Source: Agrobacterium rubi TR3 = NBRC 13261
GTDB taxonomy: Bacteria; Pseudomonadota; Alphaproteobacteria; Rhizobiales; Rhizobiaceae
Direction of reading: 5' to 3'
NCBI RefSeq assembly: GCF_000739935.1
Contig: NZ_BBJU01000013.1
Span: 1-64,000, forward strand
Length of the DNA: 64,000 bases
Part shown: piece after piece, positions 18,511 through 27,302 of the stretch
Layout: each line of letters begins with the position of its first letter
Position numbering within the stretch: position 1 is the stretch's first letter
Notes under the pieces: generated by a model
Seen by the model: the letters and a program-made list of their open reading frames with translations, nothing else
Database searches by the model: none
Told to the model about the DNA's origin: nothing
Translations under genes and position numbers: made by a program

Positions 18511-18793
18511 ATGATAGTGAAACGACAAAAGGCCGTCGTCGGCATAGATGCGGCCTGGACTCTGACCAATCCCACCGGAGTTGCATTGGTAGTAAACCGC
18601 GGTGATGGATGGGAGCTTGCCGATGTCGCCGGATCCTACAGCGAATTTCTAGCGATTAAAGGCGACCCGCTGATCCTTCGACATCAAGGTTCCGTTCCAG
18701 ATGCCGCAGCGCTTAGGCGCGTGCGTGCTTGATGGGATGGCGGTTGCCCATGGAGATGCGGAATCGGCGATTTGGGTGCCTAAGCCGCTATAA
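18511..18793 (+). pseudogene. DUF429 protein with internal deletion and frameshift
   Basis: From ATG 18511 the sequence reads V-V-G-I-D-A-A-W-T-L-T-N-P-T-G-V-A-L, the same N-terminal start as the DUF429 gene at 12522. It stays open to 18732. Just before that stop, the neighbouring frame reads A-C-V-L-D-G-M-A-V-A-H-G-D-A-E-S-A-I-W-V-P and ends at TAA 18791-18793. This is the family's conserved C-terminus (D-A...G-D-A-x-x-A-I-W-V-P). The whole middle of the protein, about 140 residues, is missing. The DNA of the two DUF429 copies is clearly diverged, so they are separate paralogues, not a recent duplication. Confidence 0.65.
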
Positions 18794-18836
18794 TCTCTGG
18801 ACGCTTACGGCCATTACTACGAAGGCGAGTGCCCGC

Positions 18837-19355
18837 TCAGTGTTCGAGGTGAGACAGATCGAGTTCGCCGCCGACTGTCCAATTTGTCGGACGCACGTTG
18901 CCAAGCGAGACGGTGTCGATTGCCTCAAGCGCAGCTCCATCAGCCTTTGTCACTGAGGCGGCAGCCATCTCCCGAGCCCATCGTACATTTTCGTAATCCT
19001 CATCGACACCCCAGAACGATATGGCCTTTGCAAAATTTTCGAACGTGACCGAGCCTTCGACAACCATGTCCATCAGGATTTCGACGCCGACCTCACAAAA
19101 GAAAGCGCGCACATGTGGCCGCCACCGCTTCTCCGTCTCTTCGAGAAGCAGGCAAGCCACGAGCGTCTCTGCATCGATGTGAAGCGGAAGCGGTGCGTTG
19201 ACCGTGGTCAATGCTTGCCAGATCGCATGACTTTGCCCCCTGTGATCTCCCATGACTTTTTGTATCAAAGCGACAGAGAATTCGCAAGGAACCGAGCATT
19301 GCTGGGCGCACCGAACAATTATCCGCGTTCGCCAGAGCCCGTATAGCCGACACAT
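18837..19355 (-). CDS. Hypothetical protein
   Basis: The 172-residue frame is gene-like from about residue 28 onward (A-L-I-Q-K-V-M-G-D-H-R-G-Q-S-H-A-I-W). The first 27 residues look poorer. Another frame from 19359 gives a better N-terminus (M-Y-V-S-A-I-R-A-L-A-N-A-D), so an indel near 19260-19280 may have split the gene. The protein is helical and acidic, without signal peptide or known motif. It converges on the broken DUF429 gene. I cannot assign a function. Confidence 0.45.
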   Translation of the reverse strand: MCRLYGLWRTRIIVRCAQQCSVPCEFSVALIQKVMGDHRGQSHAIWQALTTVNAPLPLHIDAETLVACLLLEETEKRWRPHVRAFFCEVGVEILMDMVVEGSVTFENFAKAISFWGVDEDYENVRWAREMAAASVTKADGAALEAIDTVSLGNVRPTNWTVGGELDLSHLEH

Positions 19356-19703
19356 ACAACGACTGCCTTAACGGTTCAGAATTTCGGTTTACGGCGGCCC
19401 CTATTGGGCAATCTTCGAATTCATCATCGCGGTGCGTTGGACACGTCGCAACCTGGTTTGCTGTCGTGAGAAGGTTAGGTTTGTGGAGCTAGAGGTCTTC
19501 GACATCAAAGCCACGAATGATTTTTTGTATATCCAAGGTTTGCTTGGCGGTGCTCGGGACTGCGTCTTTCTCGGGTTAGTACTATAAATTTAGCCTCAAG
19601 CGACTGCTGTTGGAAATTAACGATCTCTAATACTTCCACCTTGATCATAGGTTGTGACTGTGGGACACAAATACTATCTCAAATCAGCAATGGACTTGAT
19701 TCC
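19356..19703. other. Intergenic region upstream of the DUF4011 helicase
   Basis: About 350 bp with no convincing gene. An AT-rich patch around 19560-19640 is the likely promoter region for the helicase. An in-frame TTG at 19641 would lengthen that protein by 21 residues, but the added sequence (M-I-I-G-C-D-C-G) is not typical of the family. Confidence 0.35.
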
Positions 19704-22700
19704 ATGAACGAGCATGCCAGTCCTCCGTTCCGCGACTTCTCAAAGCTTGTCGCCAGTAAAATTGAGGATATCCGCCCCCGACTTCTCGACCTCACGTCAA
19801 GAAATCCGCTCGTCAACATGAGTTTTGACGGACGGTCGGCAAGTCAGATCAGAGTTGTCGACGAGCTGCCCGATCGGATTTTCTACAGCATTAACAACGA
19901 CGGTTCATTGAAGTTCAGGTCACTCCCGTCATTGGAAGAGGATGCGAAGGACGAACTGGCCCCAAAATTCGTTGAAGCCGTATCGATCGCTCTGCGGACC
20001 GACGAGGAATACATAGAGACGAGCAAGGCGCTCGATCCCGAGGCACTAGACTATCCTGATCGGATCAGAAAGGCCGAGCGCGCGCTCCGAGATAGGGTTC
20101 GTGACAGTCTCGGAATGCCAAAGAGGGTCACGCGCAAGGACGAGTCCCTAGCGCAGCATGCAAAAAACAACGGCATCAATCCGAGCTTCGAGCTTCCGCC
20201 TCCCGACGACGTGGTCAACGACGACCGTTACGAAGACGACACTATCCAGACGCTGCTGCTAGCACCAGATCTCGAGCGAAAAATGAATGCGCTCGTGACC
20301 AAGGGGAGGACTGCCCAGCAGGAAACTGGTCTCAACTTGCTGCGCGGTGCGTTTGGCTTCCTAGAATGGAAGGATCCCGCCCGCACCGATGATCGCGTCT
20401 ATCTTTCACCTCTCGTTCTTGCTCCAGTCGTGGTCGAGCGGAAGAAGACGCCCGGAGGCCCGGTGTTCTCGGTTCAGGGGACAGGAGAGGAGGCGGAAAC
20501 CAACCTAGTCCTGCGGGAGAAATTCAAGCGTGAATTCAATATCGACCTCCCATTATTCCAGGGCGGATCGCTCGAGGAATACTTTGAGGAGATCGCTGAC
20601 ATTCGGCATGCCAAGCTTCCCTGGCAGGTGCGGCGACGGATAACGTTCTCGGTATTCCCGGCGGCACGTATGGCAATGTACGAAGACCTGGACTCGAGTT
20701 CGTCCGACTTCTCAAAGAACGCCATCGTTGAATCCATCCTTGTGGGATCGGAAACTTCCGAGGCGGGCGCGGTTGCAGAAGAGTATGAGGTCGACGCACC
20801 TGATGTCGAGGCTGAAGTTCCGCATTTAGTGAAGAAGGCGGATGCAAGTCAGTTCAGCGTTCTTGTTGACGTTGCCAGAGGAAAGAACCTGGCGGTTGAA
20901 GGCCCACCGGGAACCGGCAAGTCTGACACCATCGTCAATGCGATAGCGACGGCGCTCTCGAAAGGCAAGAAAGTTCTGTTCGTCGCGGAGAAGTCAGCCG
21001 CTCTGGAAGTCGTGCAAAGCCGCCTGGAGGCTGTTGGCCTGGGCGAGTTCGTCCTGCCGCTCCTGGCCGGACGAAGCTCCAAAGACGAATTCATGCGTTC
21101 CGTGCGAGAGCGCATAGGCGTGCGAGAGAGGCTGCCCGCGGAGTTGAAGGAAAACAGGGATCGCTTCATCGCGGTGAGGGAGAGCCTGTCACGGTACGTC
21201 GCCATTCTCTCAAGCGAGTGGGACGGCACAGGCGAAACCGTGCACCGCGTTCTAGGGCGCGCGATTGCCACACAGCATCTGCTGGACGCGATGTCGCCCG
21301 TGGCCCTGTCAGAGCATTCACTCCCATCCCGGGAGTTCAGGCGTCACGAGATTGAAGAGCTAGTAGCCCAGACGAAATGGCTTTCAGATTTAAGTTCGTC
21401 CTCAGTCGCTGACCGTTTGCATTGGCAGGGTACCAGCAACCTCGATACGAGCCAGTTCAAGACGTCGGCAGTCCTCGCGCTAACCCACAGATCAGCCGAA
21501 GCTTACGAGCAGCTCAAGGGTGCAGCGGACAGACTTTTGGGACTTGGCCTGGAGGACGATCTCTCGCTGGCAGACATATCCGACCTCGAGAGTTTGGCGG
21601 CTTCCGTCCGCGAGCTTGTCGAGGGGGAATTTTCCGATTCAGAAGTGACGATAGCGACGTACGCCTTCCCGGGCGAAATCTCGAACTTCTTCAAGGATTG
21701 CGATGCGGCGCGCTTGCTCGCAAGCAGACTGTCTACGGAACTGGTTGATCCGCACGGCGAGGACATCGTTCAGAAGCTAGACCGGATCAATGAGATCATC
21801 CGCGCTTCTGGTCTGAAGTCCTTGGATGCGGCTGGTCGCTCCATGGAGATATCGGCGTTGGAGTCGACGATCACCGATTTGGGAAAAATGCTTGCAACGG
21901 CTGACGAGTTCATCTCTCAACATCCGCCGGCGGCGGGCTGGACTGTGGGGTCGCTTGGAAAAGCCGCCGATATCGTTGCCTCGGCCCGTGTCGACGTATT
22001 GCGTATGCGATCGACCATTCTTGCGGACGCTGGTGCCGTTGCCACATTGAAGTCGATGGTAGAGGCCGGAATTGCCCTGCGGGACAAGCGGCGCACTTTG
22101 GAAGGACACCTGTCTTTGCGATCGGATGTTCGAGCATCCGATATTGATCGGCATCTCGGCGCGATCCGAGGGGCGGGCGCTTTCAGCTTCCTGTCATCGA
22201 CGTTCAAGGATGCGAAGTCCTTTTATCTCACGATCTCGAAAGCTGGGAAGTTCGACAAGCAGCTAGCGATTCAGAACCTTGTTTCAGCGCGGGATCAAAT
22301 CGAAGAAGAGTCCCGATTCAGTGCTCGCGCGACGAACAGCGGCGTGTTCGGAACTCGGTTCGATGGCATTGACACAGACTTCGAGAGCTTCGGCGAACTG
22401 ACGGCCTTTTACGAGAACGTGGATGCTCAGCTCGGCGGCTTCAACAATCGGGAAGTGCGTGACTTCCTGAGAAGCGAGATCGTTGACACTCTGGTCAACA
22501 CCCCATCTCTTCCGGGCTTGCCGTCCGAGGCCGTACTTCGCGACCTGTCGGAAACCCGTGCGAAGCTCGAAACGAAGCTTGAGGATTTGAAATCCACCGA
22601 CACGGAGCTGAGACTGCTCACTCAGATATTCCATCGCCATGCAGCAGTCACCAGTTCGGATCTACGCGTAGTCGCAAACGAGGTTCGCGAACTCCAGGAT

Positions 22701-25151
22701 ATCGTTGGAAGCCTTGATCGCAGCGAACTTGCCTCGGTGCTTGGCGGTCACTTCCAAGGCTGGAAGAGCAAGCCAGATACAATCGATTACCTGGTTGAAG
22801 TCGCGCACCTGCTTCAGAAGAATCGTTATGGAAGCGCATTGGCCTCGGCGGCGCACAAGGGTTACCTCCAGGAATTGCTTTCGTCATCAAAAGTCGCACA
22901 CCAAGCTGCCGAAAATGCGCAGGCGCTCCTTGCGCGGCTTTCTGTCGAAGGTCTCCTCGACATGGACGCCAAGATCAAAAAGCTGACATACGCCCAGGCG
23001 GCAGCATATCTTTCAGCCGCTTCCAGCGACGCAGAAGCCCTCGCACACTGGACGAACGTTGCCAGGTCGAGGTCTGAGATCGCCCGCATGGGCCTTCTCG
23101 AGACGGTCGACCTCCTGGTGAGGCAGGCGGGTACGATAGACGTCTCCGGCCATGTGGAGGCAATGCTTCGTCGCGCTGCTGCTGGCCGGGTCTATGACAA
23201 GTACGGGCGAGAGCTTGCGAACTATTCGGGACGGCAGCTCGAGGCTCTGCGCGCAAGATTGAAGTCGCTTGATGACGAGATCATGCTTCTTTCCCGCAAG
23301 GCGCTGCGCCACCAGTTGATTTCCACATCCCGTCCGCCTGCAGGGAACGCACGTGGACGAGTCGCCGAATATACCGAAATGGGTCTGATCGAGCTTTTGG
23401 CAGGACAGAAGAAGATTAGGGTTCCGGTACGGGACATTACAAAGCGGGCAGGGCGCGCCCTCCTAGCTCTCAAGCCCTGCTGGATGATGTCGCCTCTCGC
23501 GGTGGCTCAGTACATCCAGAAGAATACCTTGGAGTTCGACATCTGCATCATCGACGAAGCCTCGCAGATGCCGCCGGAGGACGCCATCGGTGCCTTGTTC
23601 AGAAGCAGGCAGGCGATGATTGTAGGCGACACCCAGCAGCTTCCACCAACCAACTTCTTCCACAAGAGCATCGCAGACACTGCCGACGATGAAGAAACCG
23701 ACGCAGTGACGGAGGAGTCGGTTCTCGAAATGGCAAACAGCGCGTTCCGGCCGCGCCGAATGCTTACTTGGCACTACCGATCAAAGCATTCGGGCCTCAT
23801 CAGGTTTTCAAACAGCTTGATCTACCGGGACAGACTGACCGTCTTTCCGTCTGCAAACGAAGATAATCCGAGAATGGGTGTATCCCTGGTGCAGACTGGT
23901 GGCATCTACAAGGCAGGCGTGAATACAACGGAAGCGCATGCAGTCGTTGAGGCAGCGTTGAACTTCATGCGTCATGATCCGAGCCGGTCGCTGGGCATCG
24001 TCGCGGTCAACAAGGCTCAGTCCGACTACATCAACGAACGTATCCAGTATGAGATTGCACGAGACAGCGCCGCCGGAGAATTTGTTGACAGGTGGCTACA
24101 CGAACGCGATGGCCTTGAGGAGTTCTTCGTCAAGAACCTTGAAAACGTGCAGGGAGACGAGCGCGACGTAATCTTCGTGTCAACTGTCTACGGCCCACCG
24201 TCGGAAGGCGGCAAGGTGGCGCAACATTTCGGCCCCATCGCTGGTCCCACGGGACGCAGACGTCTGAATGTGCTGTTCTCCCGGGCAAAGGAGCAGATCA
24301 AGACCTTCACGTCGATGACGCCTTCGGACATCACAGCCGAGGAGACCGGAAACGCAGGTGCCTGGATGCTCAAACGCTGGCTAGAGTACAGTGCGGGTGG
24401 CCCTCTGCAGGCGGGAACCGGGACGCATGGCGCGTTTGACTCTCCGCTTGAGGAGTTTGTCGCTGCCCAGATCGAGTCCATGGGATGTGTAGCGGTACCG
24501 CAGGTCGGGGCAGGCGGCTACTCCATAGATCTGGGTGTCCGGCATCCGCAGTGGCCGCATGGCTTCCTCATGGGCGTCGAATGCGACGGAGCGACCTACC
24601 ACTCATCACGATCTGCTCGTGATCGTGACCGTCATCGTCAGGAGATTCTAGAGAGCCTTGGCTGGAACATTCACCGTATCTGGTCGACCGACTGGTTCGA
24701 CGATCCGAGGCGGGAGGCGGAGAGGCTCCGAACGGCTATCAGCGCTCGCTTGGAGCAATTAAAAACGAGACTCGCGGAGCGGGCAGTCGTGACGACCCCG
24801 ACGCCGCTTCCCACGGCCACGACAGCAGCAATCGAAAATGTCGGTCGCACAGCGATCGAACAGCTTGTGCTACCAGTGGACATCCCTCGAGAGAAGTCTG
24901 ATCGCCCCACGCCAGCGGCAGTGAAAAGCGGCACCGTGCGCCTCGGAAGCAAAGTCCGCTTGCGGTACCTAGATCGTGGTCAGGAGACCTACCAGTTCAC
25001 CATCGTCAAAGATCCCAGCGCGCCAGAAAAGGGATTGGTCAATCGAAGCGCTCCCCTAGCAAAGGCGGTTCTGGATGCAGAGGCAGGAGACGAGTTGGAA
25101 ATACTGCTTGGGAGCCTGATCAGAAAAGCAGTGGTCGAGAGCGTGGGCTAG
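19704..25151 (+). CDS. DUF4011 SF1 helicase with Vsr-like nuclease and GreA/GreB-like C-terminal domains
   Basis: This giant protein of about 1815 residues starts with a DUF4011-type segment (R-P-R-L-L-D-L-T-S-R-N-P-L-V-N near 24-38). Walker A (E-G-P-P-G-T-G-K-S-D-T) is near 399-409. An 870-residue helical insertion separates it from Walker B (I-I-D-E-A-S-Q-M-P) near 1280 and G-D-T-Q-Q-L-P-P. Motifs V and VI follow (V-Q-G-D-E-R-D-V; N-V-L-F-S-R-A-K). A Vsr/DUF559-like nuclease starts near 1578 (S-P-L-E-E-F-V) and has D-L-G-V, G-V-E-C-D-G-A-T-Y-H and R-x-R-H-R-Q-E-I-L. The last 70 residues (R-L-G-S-K-V-R-L-R-Y ... A-G-D-E-L-E-I-L-L-G) resemble the C-terminal domain of GreA/GreB. The first three domains match the architecture of the reported single-gene Hhe-type defence helicases. 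The Gre-like end is, to my knowledge, unusual. Confidence 0.82.
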   Translation: MNEHASPPFRDFSKLVASKIEDIRPRLLDLTSRNPLVNMSFDGRSASQIRVVDELPDRIFYSINNDGSLKFRSLPSLEEDAKDELAPKFVEAVSIALRTDEEYIETSKALDPEALDYPDRIRKAERALRDRVRDSLGMPKRVTRKDESLAQHAKNNGINPSFELPPPDDVVNDDRYEDDTIQTLLLAPDLERKMNALVTKGRTAQQETGLNLLRGAFGFLEWKDPARTDDRVYLSPLVLAPVVVERKKTPGGPVFSVQGTGEEAETNLVLREKFKREFNIDLPLFQGGSLEEYFEEIADIRHAKLPWQVRRRITFSVFPAARMAMYEDLDSSSSDFSKNAIVESILVGSETSEAGAVAEEYEVDAPDVEAEVPHLVKKADASQFSVLVDVARGKNLAVEGPPGTGKSDTIVNAIATALSKGKKVLFVAEKSAALEVVQSRLEAVGLGEFVLPLLAGRSSKDEFMRSVRERIGVRERLPAELKENRDRFIAVRESLSRYVAILSSEWDGTGETVHRVLGRAIATQHLLDAMSPVALSEHSLPSREFRRHEIEELVAQTKWLSDLSSSSVADRLHWQGTSNLDTSQFKTSAVLALTHRSAEAYEQLKGAADRLLGLGLEDDLSLADISDLESLAASVRELVEGEFSDSEVTIATYAFPGEISNFFKDCDAARLLASRLSTELVDPHGEDIVQKLDRINEIIRASGLKSLDAAGRSMEISALESTITDLGKMLATADEFISQHPPAAGWTVGSLGKAADIVASARVDVLRMRSTILADAGAVATLKSMVEAGIALRDKRRTLEGHLSLRSDVRASDIDRHLGAIRGAGAFSFLSSTFKDAKSFYLTISKAGKFDKQLAIQNLVSARDQIEEESRFSARATNSGVFGTRFDGIDTDFESFGELTAFYENVDAQLGGFNNREVRDFLRSEIVDTLVNTPSLPGLPSEAVLRDLSETRAKLETKLEDLKSTDTELRLLTQIFHRHAAVTSSDLRVVANEVRELQDIVGSLDRSELASVLGGHFQGWKSKPDTIDYLVEVAHLLQKNRYGSALASAAHKGYLQELLSSSKVAHQAAENAQALLARLSVEGLLDMDAKIKKLTYAQAAAYLSAASSDAEALAHWTNVARSRSEIARMGLLETVDLLVRQAGTIDVSGHVEAMLRRAAAGRVYDKYGRELANYSGRQLEALRARLKSLDDEIMLLSRKALRHQLISTSRPPAGNARGRVAEYTEMGLIELLAGQKKIRVPVRDITKRAGRALLALKPCWMMSPLAVAQYIQKNTLEFDICIIDEASQMPPEDAIGALFRSRQAMIVGDTQQLPPTNFFHKSIADTADDEETDAVTEESVLEMANSAFRPRRMLTWHYRSKHSGLIRFSNSLIYRDRLTVFPSANEDNPRMGVSLVQTGGIYKAGVNTTEAHAVVEAALNFMRHDPSRSLGIVAVNKAQSDYINERIQYEIARDSAAGEFVDRWLHERDGLEEFFVKNLENVQGDERDVIFVSTVYGPPSEGGKVAQHFGPIAGPTGRRRLNVLFSRAKEQIKTFTSMTPSDITAEETGNAGAWMLKRWLEYSAGGPLQAGTGTHGAFDSPLEEFVAAQIESMGCVAVPQVGAGGYSIDLGVRHPQWPHGFLMGVECDGATYHSSRSARDRDRHRQEILESLGWNIHRIWSTDWFDDPRREAERLRTAISARLEQLKTRLAERAVVTTPTPLPTATTAAIENVGRTAIEQLVLPVDIPREKSDRPTPAAVKSGTVRLGSKVRLRYLDRGQETYQFTIVKDPSAPEKGLVNRSAPLAKAVLDAEAGDELEILLGSLIRKAVVESVG

Positions 25152-25206
25152 AATTCGTGGCGGGGGGACGTCCGCCAACCAGGATTAACTTCAGGAGGAA
25201 TTTTAG

Positions 25207-25782
25207 GTGCGAATACCATTCATTACGCTCATGCTCTGCCTCACGGCTGGCACGACGCAAGCAGATACTCTCGCCGATCTACGAGCATGCAAGGCAGAGA
25301 GCGACTCTTTGAAACGGCTGACGTGTTTCGACGCCATTGATGTTTCAGGCTCGGAGGGGACTGCTGCCGCGCCGTCGGTATCAGGTGTTGTAAGCACCTC
25401 TGCAAAGGCAACCGTGGAACTGGTCAATGCGAAGTTACGCGTCCAGCGGAAAAACTATCAAAGCCAGATATTCAACGACCGCATCGAACTCATCCCCAGT
25501 TTCAAGAACTCATCGAAGAAGACGGTCGTGGCGATAGCTCACACCGTATCCATCACCGACGCTTTCGGGGACAAGATCATCGATGGTGATAGCAAGCTGG
25601 ACATCAAGATTCCTCCAGGGAAAACGATAGTGAGCGAGACCTTCTATACTTGGGAGGATAACCCCTTCATCCAGGGTGAGCCTTATGACAAGCTGAGCGG
25701 ACCCGTCTCGACGGGGACCGCGAAAGCGGTGCTCAATGTGACTGAGGTGATATACTCTGACGGTACGTCGGAGAGTTTTTGA
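25207..25782 (+). CDS. Exported protein of unknown function
   Basis: The 191-residue protein begins with a signal peptide (M-R-I-P-F-I-T-L-M-L-C-L-T-A-G-T-T-Q-A, cleavage after residue 19), so it is probably periplasmic. Next comes L-R-A-C-K-A-E-S-D-S-L-K-R-L-T-C-F-D, a two-cysteine helical motif (C...R-L-x-C-F-D) seen at the start of many small proteobacterial exported proteins. The rest looks like an immunoglobulin-like beta sandwich. It starts at GTG 25207 with AGGAGG 8 bp upstream, and follows the helicase gene by 55 bp on the same strand. An exported protein is odd beside a cytoplasmic helicase, and whether they work together is unknown. Confidence 0.65.
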   Translation: MRIPFITLMLCLTAGTTQADTLADLRACKAESDSLKRLTCFDAIDVSGSEGTAAAPSVSGVVSTSAKATVELVNAKLRVQRKNYQSQIFNDRIELIPSFKNSSKKTVVAIAHTVSITDAFGDKIIDGDSKLDIKIPPGKTIVSETFYTWEDNPFIQGEPYDKLSGPVSTGTAKAVLNVTEVIYSDGTSESF

Positions 25783-25814
25783 TACGGCGAAGAGGTGCCG
25801 TTGGTTTTGCGACA

Positions 25815-26060
25815 ATAGCCAAGAGAACTCGTGATTCAAAAGCGATACTCGTTTAGGCGGGTTGCGGAAATCGACAGCGTCGGCAACGCCCGCGACGACG
25901 AGGCCGGTCACGACAGCTTCAAGTTCTTCCGGCAAGGCACCCGCAACCTCGAGATAGTTATGGGAAGGCGACGCTCCAGTGATCACATGCTCCAACTAGC
26001 TAGTTTCGAATTTCTCCGCGGGCTTGGCGATGGCCACGAGATCGGATTGCAATCGCTGGG
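25815..26060 (-). pseudogene. Reverse-strand coding remnant of unknown family
   Basis: Read on the reverse strand, the sequence gives L-Q-S-D-L-V-A-I-A-K-P-A-E-K-F-E, then a TAG, then L-E-H-V-I-T-G-A-S-P-S-H-N-Y and A-L-P-E-E-L-E-A-V-V-T-G-L-V-V. Third codon positions are strongly G/C as in real genes of this genome, unlike the forward strand. It is interrupted by an in-frame stop and has no start. I take it as a fragment of a lost gene between the exported protein and the SIR2 gene. A forward frame (25831-26103) occupies the same DNA but looks like a shadow. Confidence 0.3.
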
Positions 26061-26099
26061 GCTCGTGGCAACGTTCGAGGCAAAAATGGGGAATCGACT

Positions 26100-27302
26100 T
26101 TGAGGATCAAGAGTTCACAGGGTACCGGGCATTGGATCCAAGTTCAGCAACCCGACGATGACAGGCCAGATCCGGCGACAGCCGACATTGGGCGTGTACT
26201 GTCTTCCGCGGTCCGAGCACAGAACCTGGTCATCCTGACGGGCCTCGGGACGTCCTTGTGCGTCTTAAAGGACGGAAAAAGGGCGGCACCTACGATGTGG
26301 GATTTGCTTTCGCGGATTAAAAAAATATTCAACACCGCAGACATCGTCGATGGGGCATCCGAGGGTGCACGTTGGAGGTCTTTCGTAGCATTTGCGAACG
26401 TCCCAGAAGATACCGAGGACCTCGAGCTTTTGATGTCGCGGGCAACGACGGCAGCCGACTTTTTGCCCGATAACGACGCGAAGAAAGTGCGCATGCTTAT
26501 TGATATAGCGGAGGAAATCATCCGAGACGAAGTCAATTTCATGGACGAAACGATCAAAGTTCCGGTGCATGAGGCGTTTCTACGAAGAGTGGCCCGCAGG
26601 TCGGCACGACGCGCCCGGACGAAGATCTTCACGACGAATTACGATACGTGCTTCGAGACCGCAGCGAGACGATCCGCGTTCGTCGTCGTTGATGGCTTCG
26701 CTTTCGGAAGCGAGGCGTATTTTGACTCGTCGCAGTTTTCCTACGACGTTGTGCGCCGTGCGGCGGGGGAGGAGAAGTCTGATTTCATTGAAAACCTGTT
26801 TCACCTTTACAAGATCCACGGATCTATAGACTGGGAATTTAATCAAACGTCCGGGCAGATCGCCAAGAGGCCCGACACGAAGAAACCGCTGCTGATCTAC
26901 CCAAAGTCTACGAAGTACGAACTGTCATTCAGTCAGCCCTATATCGAGATGATGGGGACCTTCCAGGCAGCTCTGCGCGCGCCCAACACCACACTCCTTG
27001 TCATCGGCTTCGGGTTTAATGACAAGCACATTTCGGAACCTATTCTTGGCGCCATCAAAGCCAACCTGTCGCTTAACGTCGTGGTGATAAACCCCGACGT
27101 GGAGGAAGCCAGCGACGGCGGGGCGAAAAGCAACGGCTATCTGAGCGCTGTAGGGTCGCTGATCGACAATGGCGATGCGAGACTGGCGTTGATAGCGGGC
27201 AAGTTCGAGGAAATCGTTCCGATGGTCCCGGACGTTATTGCGGAGACGGAACTTGAGCGGCATGCCGAGCGCGTCCGGAACATAGGACGCGCAAATGGTT
27301 GA
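26100..27302 (+). CDS. SIR2-family protein of a SIR2-HerA defence pair
   Basis: The 400-residue protein has the SIR2-like fold: L-V-I-L-T-G-L-G-T-S-L near residues 43-53 (nucleotide-binding loop), I-F-T-T-N-Y-D near 173-179, L-Y-K-I-H-G-S-I-D-W near 237-246 with the catalytic-type histidine, and L-L-V-I-G-F-G-F-N-D near 295-304. Bacterial SIR2 effectors of this sort hydrolyse NAD+ and stop infected cells from supporting phage. Its stop overlaps the HerA start by eight bases, so the pair is translationally coupled, as in described SIR2-HerA systems. The start is TTG 26100; no ATG exists in frame before the first motif, so the exact start is uncertain. Confidence 0.85.
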   Translation: MRIKSSQGTGHWIQVQQPDDDRPDPATADIGRVLSSAVRAQNLVILTGLGTSLCVLKDGKRAAPTMWDLLSRIKKIFNTADIVDGASEGARWRSFVAFANVPEDTEDLELLMSRATTAADFLPDNDAKKVRMLIDIAEEIIRDEVNFMDETIKVPVHEAFLRRVARRSARRARTKIFTTNYDTCFETAARRSAFVVVDGFAFGSEAYFDSSQFSYDVVRRAAGEEKSDFIENLFHLYKIHGSIDWEFNQTSGQIAKRPDTKKPLLIYPKSTKYELSFSQPYIEMMGTFQAALRAPNTTLLVIGFGFNDKHISEPILGAIKANLSLNVVVINPDVEEASDGGAKSNGYLSAVGSLIDNGDARLALIAGKFEEIVPMVPDVIAETELERHAERVRNIGRANG

